Of a DNA stretch of 64,000 nucleotides, positions 28,567 to 37,965 are shown piece after piece. The first letter of the stretch is position 1. Every line of letters begins with the position of its first letter. Below the pieces are notes generated by a model. That model was not told where the DNA came from and ran no database searches. It saw only the letters and a program-made list of their open reading frames with translations. Origin of the DNA: Roseiarcus sp963730555 (GTDB lineage Bacteria; Pseudomonadota; Alphaproteobacteria; Rhizobiales; Beijerinckiaceae); assembly GCA_963730555.1 (NCBI GenBank), contig CAVSSS010000016.1:88509-152508 (forward strand). The letters are read 5' to 3'. The position numbers and the translations under genes were made by a program.

Positions 28567-29532
28567 ATGAAAGACGCTAAGGGCCTTCAGCCGTCTAGAC
28601 CCCTTCTTTATTTAATTGATGGAACGGGCCTCAACGCTGGAAAGCTACATGCTTTAGAAAGCTACTCAAATATTTATAATATCAACATCTTCACTGAGAC
28701 GCACAGCGTAAATCATGAGGCGATAATAGGGTTTTACTTTAGCGGAGTTGCTTCGTCGGCTTCCGATGGCTTGGGGCAAAAAATTGCAGGGATAGGGTTA
28801 GCTGATCTCATCGAACAAGTATACATTAACATTTGCTCAAACTTCAACGCTGGTGATTCAATTAGTGTAGCCGACGAGATTTACCTATTAGGGTTCTCTC
28901 GAGGAGCGTTCGTTGTCCAAGTAATCTGTCGATTAGTAAGTGAATACGGTCTATTACATGCGTCAAAGATTAAATTATTTAATGATATGTATCGCAATTG
29001 GCTCGGTCAGCAGTCACTCGACGTAGAAGCATTTAGGAGTGAGAATTGTCGAAAAAACGTCCGCGTTGCTTTTGCGGGGTTATTTGACAGTGTATTCGGG
29101 TTTTATAAAGAGGACAACGAGGGTTATCTTCTAAAGCCCGTAATGGATAAAAATCCTCAATTGCCATCGGCAGTTAACTTGGGAGTGCATTTGCTTTCGA
29201 TAGATGAACAACGACGCGCTTTCAAGCCGTACCCTTGGAGGGGTATCGCCAGAAGCGCTCAGAGATTAATTCAAATTTGGATGCCTGGAAACCATACCGA
29301 CGTCGGAGGCGGTTATCCGGAAGACTTACTAGGCGCGATTTCCCTCGATAGAATGTTAAAAATCTTAGGAGCAAACACATCGCTTAAGTTGGATGAAATT
29401 CGAATTGCCGATCTGAATAGCAAGCTAAATCAGGAGCTTTCTCAAGATCAAAAACGATACGTTCATGCAGAGAAAATATTTAGTCTGGACAAAATATTCA
29501 ACCTTGGACAAACGCGGAGCTCGCCAGAGTAG
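28567..29532 (+). CDS. DUF2235 lipase-like protein in AT-rich island
   Basis: A 321-residue alpha/beta-hydrolase-like protein of the DUF2235 family, the catalytic fold of the Tle1 phospholipase effectors. The nucleophile elbow is YLLGFSRGAFVVQ (GxSxG), followed by the family segments FAGLFDSVFGFY and WMPGNHTDVGGGYPE, whose Asp and His are the expected catalytic partners. The opening LYLIDGTGLN matches the usual DGTWN position. Base composition and codon use (many AAT, TTA, ATA codons) differ sharply from all neighbours, so it is probably recently acquired. No VgrG, PAAR or immunity gene is adjacent. The protein is shorter than Tle1 and could act on lipids of phage or competitors, but that is speculative. 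Confidence 0.85.
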   Translation: MKDAKGLQPSRPLLYLIDGTGLNAGKLHALESYSNIYNINIFTETHSVNHEAIIGFYFSGVASSASDGLGQKIAGIGLADLIEQVYINICSNFNAGDSISVADEIYLLGFSRGAFVVQVICRLVSEYGLLHASKIKLFNDMYRNWLGQQSLDVEAFRSENCRKNVRVAFAGLFDSVFGFYKEDNEGYLLKPVMDKNPQLPSAVNLGVHLLSIDEQRRAFKPYPWRGIARSAQRLIQIWMPGNHTDVGGGYPEDLLGAISLDRMLKILGANTSLKLDEIRIADLNSKLNQELSQDQKRYVHAEKIFSLDKIFNLGQTRSSPE

Positions 29533-29900
29533 TATAGAAGTGAATGTGTAACCACTGATCAGTTTTTGGATAATAGTGTGCGCTTTCTTGAAAAGAAAAT
29601 CGTAATAAAAGAAGGAAGACGGGTACAATACACAGTCCCCAGAGAGTGCGCAACTCTATCAGTGTTTGACCATAGTAAACCTTGAAAGAAATTAACTCGC
29701 AAACGCACCGTCCATCAAAGCGGACCTGGAGACCCCAACGGCTCACTTGCCCTCGTAAGGGCAGACGGCTTTTCGCGGGGAATCAGCTTTTGAGTCCAAT
29801 CGGGCGCGTCGGTCTTCGCCCCCATCCAGGGCTTGCGAAAGCGGGGGACAACGCGCCCCTCGCCTTGTCAAAGCCGTAACGCAGGCCAATCTGGCTCTCC
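29533..29900. other. AT-rich tail of the island and dnaG leader
   Basis: AT-rich sequence continues to about 29690, then returns to the genomic norm. Short frames here lack homology-like features. The stretch includes the right direct repeat at 29831-29856 and the leader of dnaG. Confidence 0.4.
29831..29856. repeat. Direct repeat, right copy
   Basis: Same orientation as 28425-28450, differing at one of 26 positions (GCTTGC instead of GCCTGC). Located 45 bp upstream of the dnaG start, so the repeat pair brackets exactly the low-GC segment. Confidence 0.7.
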
Positions 29901-31817
29901 ATGAAGTTCCCGCCCGAATTTCTCGACGAGATCAGGGCCCGCCTGCCGGTGTCGGAGGTGGCGGGGACTAAGGTGAAATTGCGCAAGGAAGGGCGCGAGT
30001 GGCGGGGCCTTTCGCCGTTCAGCGCGGAGAAGACGCCGTCGTTCTTCGTCAACGACCAGAAGGGCTTCTTCCACGACTTCTCGTCGGGCAAGCACGGCGA
30101 CGCGTTCGCCTTTCTGATGGAGACCGAGGGGCTCACTTTTCCGGAAGCCGTCGAGCGGCTCGCCGGCATGGCCGGCCTGCCAATGCCGCGCCCGAGCAGC
30201 GCCGACGCGGCTCAAGACAAGAAGCGGGCGAGCCTGATCGATGTCATGGCGATGGCGGCCCGGCTGTTCGAAGCCACCCTTCAGCGGCCGGTCGGCGCCA
30301 AGGCGCGCGGTTATCTCGCTGATCGCGGGCTCGGGGCCCCGGTGCAGCAGCGCTTTGGGCTCGGCTACGCCTCGAGCGACCGCTTTGCGCTGCGCGACGC
30401 GCTCGCCGGCCTTGGCGTTGGCGTCGAGGCGATGATCGAAGCGGGCCTATTGGTCCACGGCGAAGACATCGCCGTTCCCTATGACCGGTTCCGCGACCGG
30501 GTGATGTTTCCTATCCACGATCGCTCAGGCCGCGTCATCGCCTTCGGCGGGCGGGCGATGGAGGCGGGCGCCAAGGCGAAATACTTGAATTCCCCGGAGA
30601 CTGCGCTCTTCCACAAGGGCGCCCTGCTGTTCAACCATCATCGCGCCCGCAAGGCCGCTCACGACGCAAGCGCGATCCTCGTGGTCGAGGGCTATATTGA
30701 CGCGATCTCCGTGAGCGAGGCTGGCTTCCCGAATGTCGTCGCGCCGCTCGGCACTGCGCTCACGCCCGATCAGTGCGCGCTCCTGTGGGCGATGGCGAGC
30801 GAGCCGATCCTGTGTTTCGACGGCGACGGCGCCGGACGACGCGCCGCGTTCCGCGCCATCGAGACCGCGCTGCCGCTGATCGGCGCAGGCAAAAGCTTGC
30901 GCTTCGCGCTTCTACCCGAGGGGCAGGATCCGGACGATCTCATTCGCCAGAGCGGGCCGGCGGCGATCGCCGAACATCTCAAGGACGCGCGTCCGCTCGC
31001 CGACGTGCTGTTCATGCGCGAGACCGACGGCGAGCGCTTCGACACTCCGGAGCAGCGCGCGGCGCTCGAGCGGCGCCTCGGCGAGGCGGTGAGAAAAATC
31101 GCCGACGAGACCCTGCGCCGGCACTATCAGGCGGACATGAAGCGGCGCCTTGCGGCCTTCTTCGGCGAGGAGCCGGGACGGTCGGCGCGAGGCGACGCCG
31201 GCGGACGGGCAGGTTTCGGCCAGCGGCGCGGCTGGCGGTTCCCGCCGCCCGGCCCACGCGTCGGCCTCAAGGAAGCGCCCCTGGCCCCGCAGACGAAGCT
31301 CGCCCGCAAGGCGCCCGTGCCGGCGCGCGAGGTCATGATCCTTTCGATTGCGCTGAGCCATCCGGCGCTGGTCGAGAACTATTGCGAGGAACTGGCGGCG
31401 ACGGAATTCATCGGCGCGGGCGTGAGCGCCTTGCGGGACGCGCTCATCGCCGCTCCGGCCGACGCGCTCGCCTCCTCCACGGCGCTCGCCGAATGGCTGA
31501 AAGGCGCCGGGCGCGGCGCGGACCGCGAACGGATTCTAGCCTTGGCCGCAAAGATGCCGAATTGGTGGTGCATGCGGCCGGAAGCCGCGCCTCAAGACGC
31601 CGACCTTGTGTTAAGGCAAAGCTTAGCCTTGCATCGTCGCGCTGGCGCGTTACATAGGGACCTGAAGCTCGCGGAGCGGTTGCTCGCAACGGAGCCGGAC
31701 GAGCTGAATCTTGCCCGACTGCTTGATATCAAAGCGAATCTGGCTGACCTTGCGGATGCGGAAGCAGCCATCGACGGTTTTGGCGATCAATCCGGACACA
31801 TATCGTCCGCGATCTGA
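29901..31817 (+). CDS. dnaG: DNA primase DnaG
   Basis: A 638-residue replicative primase. The N-terminal CHC2-type domain is recognisable (GLSPFSAEKTPSFFVNDQ then GFFHDFSSGKHGDAFAFLM) but the zinc-ligand cysteines of E. coli DnaG (CPFH... CFGCG) are replaced by Ser/Phe/Asp, so no zinc site is expected. The Toprim catalytic core shows ILVVEGYIDAISVSEAG and CFDGDGAGRRAAFRAIE with its acidic residues. The C-terminal helicase-interaction domain is present but divergent. It is followed after about 165 bp by rpoD, the standard macromolecular-synthesis order. Start ATG at 29901. Confidence 0.96.
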   Translation: MKFPPEFLDEIRARLPVSEVAGTKVKLRKEGREWRGLSPFSAEKTPSFFVNDQKGFFHDFSSGKHGDAFAFLMETEGLTFPEAVERLAGMAGLPMPRPSSADAAQDKKRASLIDVMAMAARLFEATLQRPVGAKARGYLADRGLGAPVQQRFGLGYASSDRFALRDALAGLGVGVEAMIEAGLLVHGEDIAVPYDRFRDRVMFPIHDRSGRVIAFGGRAMEAGAKAKYLNSPETALFHKGALLFNHHRARKAAHDASAILVVEGYIDAISVSEAGFPNVVAPLGTALTPDQCALLWAMASEPILCFDGDGAGRRAAFRAIETALPLIGAGKSLRFALLPEGQDPDDLIRQSGPAAIAEHLKDARPLADVLFMRETDGERFDTPEQRAALERRLGEAVRKIADETLRRHYQADMKRRLAAFFGEEPGRSARGDAGGRAGFGQRRGWRFPPPGPRVGLKEAPLAPQTKLARKAPVPAREVMILSIALSHPALVENYCEELAATEFIGAGVSALRDALIAAPADALASSTALAEWLKGAGRGADRERILALAAKMPNWWCMRPEAAPQDADLVLRQSLALHRRAGALHRDLKLAERLLATEPDELNLARLLDIKANLADLADAEAAIDGFGDQSGHISSAI

Positions 31818-31983
31818 TCCGAACGACCCGGCGCGAGAGAATGGGGATTTTCTTGAGGGCGCCGCGAAGAGCGAACTCTTAGCTCGGCCCGACTAGACTT
31901 GAGGGGACCATCCCGCCCGCGGGATGGTCGAAGGCATTTGGGACGCCCGGCGCCCTTGGCCGCGGAATGACGGAGACGCCGCG

Positions 31984-34029
<2,046 letters not shown>

Positions 34030-34103
34030 GCGACGGCCGCGATTGTCCGTTTCCATAGCGGGCGGCTGCTGTTTCTATCGTCGTGATGGATAATACACGT
34101 ATC

Positions 34104-34115
34104 TTAGACGTCTAA
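34104..34115. promoter_or_regulatory. 12-bp palindrome upstream of PEP-CTERM gene
   Basis: TTAGACGTCTAA is a perfect inverted repeat about 90 bp before the first PEP-CTERM gene, in an AT-rich patch after rpoD. It is a plausible operator; no cognate regulator is recognised in the window. Confidence 0.35.
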
Positions 34116-34201
34116 TATTCCAAAAAGAGCGTTTACAACCGCTCTCGATATGTCATTATGGAGGCGCTGCGGCGTGCCAACTCGCCAAGGGGGATCCAGA
34201 C

Positions 34202-34888
34202 ATGAAGCGTACGGCAATTGCGGCTCTTGGGGCCGCTATGATCGCAACGCTCGGGACGAGTTCCGCTACGCACGCAGCCTCAATTAACTTCGACTTCAGC
34301 GCGCTTGGTGGGAGCATCACTCACGACGGCTCATCTTTGAGCGACTCGACCTACCTCGACTTCGATGACGCGACCGAGCTGGTTTTGTCTGCGGGGGGGC
34401 CTAACGACGATTCCGGGCTAAATGAGTTCGATACGATCACACTCACCGGGGCAACCACACCAACGCTGAACAACGCGATCATTTATGGGTCAACGCCTGG
34501 CCCGCTTGAAGCCGACGTCATCCTGTCGTGGCCGATGGTCGTCGCGCCTGGTGCGGACACGTTCACCGAAACGCTGACCACGGTGAAATCGATTGTTACC
34601 GCGCCGAATGTTGATCCTGACTTTATCGCCGTCACCCTGACGGGAACGCTAACCGACAGCCAGGGCCTCTTCACGGATTCGCCGGTTGAGCTCAAGTTCA
34701 CCGCGACCCAAGCGGGCGACAACATCCCGAGCGTTGCGTTCTCCAATACGTCGATTGTCACGCCTTCCATTCCTGAACCGTCGACCTGGGCGATGATGGC
34801 GCTTGGCTTCGGCGCCCTCGGCTACGCCGGATTCCGCAAACGCTTGAAGCTCGGCCGAATGGCCGAGAACGGGGCTCCTTCCGTTTGA
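34202..34888 (+). CDS. PEP-CTERM secreted protein 1
   Basis: A 228-residue exported protein with a Sec signal (residues 1-26, ending THAAS), a low-complexity Thr/Asp/Gly-rich beta body, and a C-terminal PEP-CTERM tripartite signal: PEPSTWAMM, the hydrophobic ALGFGALGYAGF and the basic RKRLKLGR. This tail directs recognition by an exosortase and release to the surface or biofilm matrix. Body function unknown. GGGGGATCC lies upstream of the ATG. A degraded copy of its central region follows at 35.0-35.3 kb. Confidence 0.9.
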   Translation: MKRTAIAALGAAMIATLGTSSATHAASINFDFSALGGSITHDGSSLSDSTYLDFDDATELVLSAGGPNDDSGLNEFDTITLTGATTPTLNNAIIYGSTPGPLEADVILSWPMVVAPGADTFTETLTTVKSIVTAPNVDPDFIAVTLTGTLTDSQGLFTDSPVELKFTATQAGDNIPSVAFSNTSIVTPSIPEPSTWAMMALGFGALGYAGFRKRLKLGRMAENGAPSV

Positions 34889-35004
34889 CCGACTAGGCTC
34901 TGTCCCTGGGCTTTGCGCCCGCGCGTCGGAGCGCCTTTGGCGTTCCAACGCCCGGGAGGCGGGAAAATGCGTCCGACAGGCGGCTGGGCCGCGGCGCTGA
35001 TGGT

Positions 35005-35266
35005 CGGCGCCGGCGACAACTCTGGACTCACTCCCGGAGTTGACACCGTCAGCCTCTCCCCAACGGACATCGTCTATGGAGCCGGGACGGGGCCGAGCGC
35101 CCTTCCGGGCTCTGGCCTCACAAAGTCTTGGACGGGTGACATCGGCGACGTGTTCGTCGAAACGCTGACCGCCGTGGACTCAATCGATCGACTGACACCC
35201 GATCAGGTCATTGTCGACCTGTCCGGAACGGTCAGCGACAGCCAACGTCTTTTCGTTGATACACTT
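35005..35266 (+). pseudogene. Degraded internal copy of PEP-CTERM protein 1
   Basis: The plus-strand frame here encodes GDNSGLTPGVDTVSLSPTD, then DIVYGAGTGPSALPGS, VFVETLTAVDSID and VDLSGTVSDSQRLFVDTL. These align in order with NDDSGLNEFDTITLTG, AIIYGSTPGPL, TFTETLTTVKSI and VTLTGTLTDSQGLFTDSP of the gene upstream. The signal peptide and the PEP-CTERM tail are both missing, and the frame runs on into unrelated Arg-rich sequence. It is best explained as a relic of a tandem duplication of the preceding gene. Confidence 0.7.
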
Positions 35267-35771
35267 TATTGTCGCGGGCGCGTCTGGACGTTCGCGGATT
35301 TACGAAGGGTTGTTCGCAGGGTGACCCTCGACCTCATGCATCAGCAATCCATGCCGGTGCTCATGTCGCATTACCCTTTTGGAGGCCTCCACATACCGGG
35401 TATTCGGCGCCGCAACACGAGCGAGTTGGACCGCGTTGCCGCAACCTCGATGGCGAACGTCCGTGCTCAGATGCCGTAACCACGGCCGCCTCTCAAGGCT
35501 CCTCAGTCCCAGGGCCGCAGGGTATCTTGGCCGCAAGACATGGATCCAATTGAGTTTTCTTGCCTAACATCGACCGTCTCCAGGACTGCGGCCGGACCCC
35601 GTGTGTCACTCTCCTGTCATCCGCCATTGCTAGAGTGAAGTTGTGTTGGTGCGGAACATTCTCCAACCCGCTTCCGATGAATTCAACTAAATGGTTGACT
35701 ATTCCTCCCGCACCTGCTTCGTTGATGGAAGTTCCTAGTTGCATTAGGGATCTCTAACTTAGGGGGACGAT

Positions 35772-36305
35772 GTGAAAATAGTTGTTCCAGCACTAGCGGC
35801 CGCGGTCGCCTGCTTTCTTTCGACCACGGCTTTTGCCAAAATAACGGCTCTCGGAAATCTCGATCCACCGGGCGCCAGCTCGTTCGCCTCTATCGATCCA
35901 ACGGGCCCGATCGACGACGCCGGTACGTTCGACCTGACAAAGTCGGGGGTGGCCACCGCCCTTTCGGCGACTATCGCAGTTGTGACCCCCACGGAGTACA
36001 CTCCTGGGCTCCTAGAGCTCTTCTCAGGCTCCCCGTTTACGGGAACCCTCCTGGATTCCGCGCCCCTCACATTCAGCGGCGCGGCTTATAGCGCTAGCTT
36101 CTTTGACAAGCTCGGCCCTGGCACCTATTACGCCGAGATAACCGGAACCGTAAATGTCCCGTTACTCGGTGTCGGCGGCACCGTGACGACGTTGGCGGCG
36201 GCGGTTCCTGAGCTGTCAACCTGGGCGATGTTGGGCATCGGCTTCGCCGGGATCGGCTTGGCTGGTCTAACGCGACGCCGGGCGGGTTCCCGTTACGCGT
36301 TCTGA
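35772..36305 (+). CDS. PEP-CTERM-like secreted protein 2
   Basis: A 177-residue exported protein starting at GTG 35772 behind GGGGGA. It has a Sec signal (VVPALAAAVACFLSTTAFA), a beta-rich Ser/Thr/Gly body with TFDLTKSG, resembling the FxDxF class, and a C-terminal sorting signal VPELSTWAMLGIGFAGIGLAGLTRRR in which PEL replaces the usual PEP. The variant may still be processed by an exosortase, since the hydrophobic and basic parts are intact. An intrinsic terminator follows 27 bp after the stop. Function unknown. Confidence 0.85.
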   Translation: MKIVVPALAAAVACFLSTTAFAKITALGNLDPPGASSFASIDPTGPIDDAGTFDLTKSGVATALSATIAVVTPTEYTPGLLELFSGSPFTGTLLDSAPLTFSGAAYSASFFDKLGPGTYYAEITGTVNVPLLGVGGTVTTLAAAVPELSTWAMLGIGFAGIGLAGLTRRRAGSRYAF

Positions 36306-36331
36306 GCGACTCCAGTTTAGTCCGATACGAG

Positions 36332-36358
36332 CGGCCTCCTTTGGGAGGCCGTTTTTGT
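36332..36358 (+). terminator. Intrinsic terminator after PEP-CTERM protein 2
   Basis: CGGCCTCC, a TTT loop and GGGAGGCCG form an 8-9 bp GC-rich stem followed by TTTTTGTTT, a textbook Rho-independent terminator. Confidence 0.85.
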
Positions 36359-36698
36359 TTGTGATTAGCACGAATTCGTTCGCAATCATGCGTCAGCGCT
36401 CGCGATACCGCCCGTGAATATGCGCCGCCGCAACATGGCGGCGGACGCGCGACGCCCGGGAGGCACGCAAATGAGGCAGATTTTTTTGCGCCGCCGAAAG
36501 ACCCTATTGCCGTTTGAATCGTGGGACTACCTACGCATGCCTGCTTAAGAGTCATAGATAAACGGAACCAATTGCTTCTTGCGGTCTGCTACAGTTCTTC
36601 CTTTACTTCCACTATGGGCGTCGCAGCGCAAGCGCTTGACGTCAGTTTTTTTCGCTGTTACCTACGAATTGTGTGCGGCCGTTTAGGGGATTTTCAAC
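36359..36698. other. Intergenic region before PEP-CTERM gene 3
   Basis: About 340 bp without a supported gene. It presumably holds the promoter of the third PEP-CTERM gene; TTGACG near 36637 is a possible -35 box, but no convincing -10 partner is found. Confidence 0.35.
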
Positions 36699-37367
36699 AT
36701 GCGCAAAGCTTTGTTCTTAACCACGGGGTTGGCCTGGTTGGCCCTGACCGGGGCGGCAGGCGCCGTAACCGTCACGCTGGCTGACGGCCCATCAGACCCG
36801 CAATACTTCGCTTCGGAAGCAGTCGGGCAGAGCAATTTCACATTGGGCGACATCACGTGGTCGCTCGTGTCCGGCTCAGCAGCGACCGAGAAGGGAACCG
36901 TCCCGGGTTCGTATGCTGCTCCTTTGGGAATGGGCACCTCCACGACGACGGGCACGACCTATATGGCCGTTGAGACGGGCGGCACCGAGCAGGCGACGTG
37001 GTCCACGCCTCAGACTAGCCTCAAGATCTATTGGGGCTCGATTGACGCCGACATCGTCGACGGCATCTCCAACCAACTTTCGATCACGGTTGATGGCTAC
37101 ACACTCACTGGTAGTAATTTGATAGCGATGGGAGTGCCCGGAGACGGTTCCCAGGGCGCGGCGAAGGATAACCAGTGGGTGACCATAACTGGTCTTGCGC
37201 CGTTTAAGACGGTTACCTTCAGCGATTCGGGCAAGAATGCGTTTGAGTTCAGCCTTGGTTCTGGGGTTCCGGAGCCGTCGACGTGGGCGATGATGGCGCT
37301 CGGATTTGCCGGCCTTGGCTATGCGGCCTTCCGTCGGAACTCGAAGGGTCGGGCGCTTGCCATCTGA
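36699..37367 (+). CDS. PEP-CTERM secreted protein 3
   Basis: A 222-residue exported protein: Sec signal (LFLTTGLAWLALTGAAGA), a body rich in Ser, Thr and Gly with a WSTPQTSLKIYWGSIDA segment recalling Npun_F0296-type exosortase substrates, and a canonical sorting tail PEPSTWAMMALGFAGLGY followed by AAFRRNSKGR. It has its own intrinsic terminator 28 bp downstream, so it is probably monocistronic. Same sorting signal as protein 1 but unrelated body, so likely another matrix or surface protein. Confidence 0.9.
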   Translation: MRKALFLTTGLAWLALTGAAGAVTVTLADGPSDPQYFASEAVGQSNFTLGDITWSLVSGSAATEKGTVPGSYAAPLGMGTSTTTGTTYMAVETGGTEQATWSTPQTSLKIYWGSIDADIVDGISNQLSITVDGYTLTGSNLIAMGVPGDGSQGAAKDNQWVTITGLAPFKTVTFSDSGKNAFEFSLGSGVPEPSTWAMMALGFAGLGYAAFRRNSKGRALAI

Positions 37368-37394
37368 TCCGTTCGGTCTCGAAACGAATGCAAG

Positions 37395-37423
37395 GGGCCG
37401 CCGTAAGGCGGCCCTTTCTCTTT
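37395..37423 (+). terminator. Intrinsic terminator after PEP-CTERM protein 3
   Basis: GGGCCGCC and GGCGGCCC form a perfect 8-bp stem around a GTAA loop, followed by TTTCTCTTT. Confidence 0.85.
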
Positions 37424-37491
37424 GCGGGCAGATCTGTCCGCGAGGTTAAGCAATCCCCCGATGCGCACCCGGGCGCGAGGGCGCTTGCTGA

Positions 37492-37965
37492 TTAGAAGTC
37501 CAGGGTAGCCATCGGATCGGCCAGACGGTGCAGCCGGTCCGCCCCGACTAAGGCGAACCGCAGCAAAACCGCGCGGCGGCTGGCCGAGGCCATGCGCTTA
37601 AGCTCGGCTTCGCGGACGATCTCGGCGCCGTAAGGATCAGCGACGATGAGACCCGCCTCGGGAGGCATCAAGTCGGCCGGGGTATGTTCCGAGATGGCGA
37701 AATAGAGCCGGTCGCAGCAAGCGACATAGCCGCGCCACTTGCGGTCAGCGCGAAAGTCTGCGGCGCATGACTTTATCTCGATGATAAGCACCTCGCCGTC
37801 GCTGTTGACCGCAGCGATGTCTGCGCGGCGCCCGTCGGTCAGCGAAAGCTCGGTTAAACTCGAGAAGCCGCGCGCCCGGAGCAGCCGTCGCACGCCGCGT
37901 GCGATCATCATCGCCGTCTCCGACTGGCGCCCATCCGGCGGCAGGATTTGCATGTCCTTCCACAT
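37492..37965 (-). CDS. mmcB: MmcB-family DNA repair protein
   Basis: A 157-residue endonuclease-like protein. The PD-(D/E)xK-type core is visible as GRRADIAAVNSDGEVLIIEIKSCAADFRAD (Asp, then ExK) with a following RKWRGYVACCDRLYFAIS. In Caulobacter, MmcB is SOS-controlled and helps repair crosslinks and alkylation damage. Its start overlaps the stop of the GMC oxidoreductase gene by one base (TGATG), so it is read from the same transcript; I see no LexA box directly in front of it. The operon link to a transporter is probably incidental. Confidence 0.9.
   Translation of the reverse strand: MWKDMQILPPDGRQSETAMMIARGVRRLLRARGFSSLTELSLTDGRRADIAAVNSDGEVLIIEIKSCAADFRADRKWRGYVACCDRLYFAISEHTPADLMPPEAGLIVADPYGAEIVREAELKRMASASRRAVLLRFALVGADRLHRLADPMATLDF

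Noticed and set aside
29425..29746. Minus-strand AT-rich frames near the DUF2235 gene as possible immunity genes
   Set aside because: They overlap the DUF2235 3' end antisense, lack ribosome sites and show no signal or domain pattern.
36637..36666. Promoter for PEP-CTERM gene 3 based on TTGACG
   Set aside because: The -10 candidate at the right spacing (TACCTA) matches poorly.
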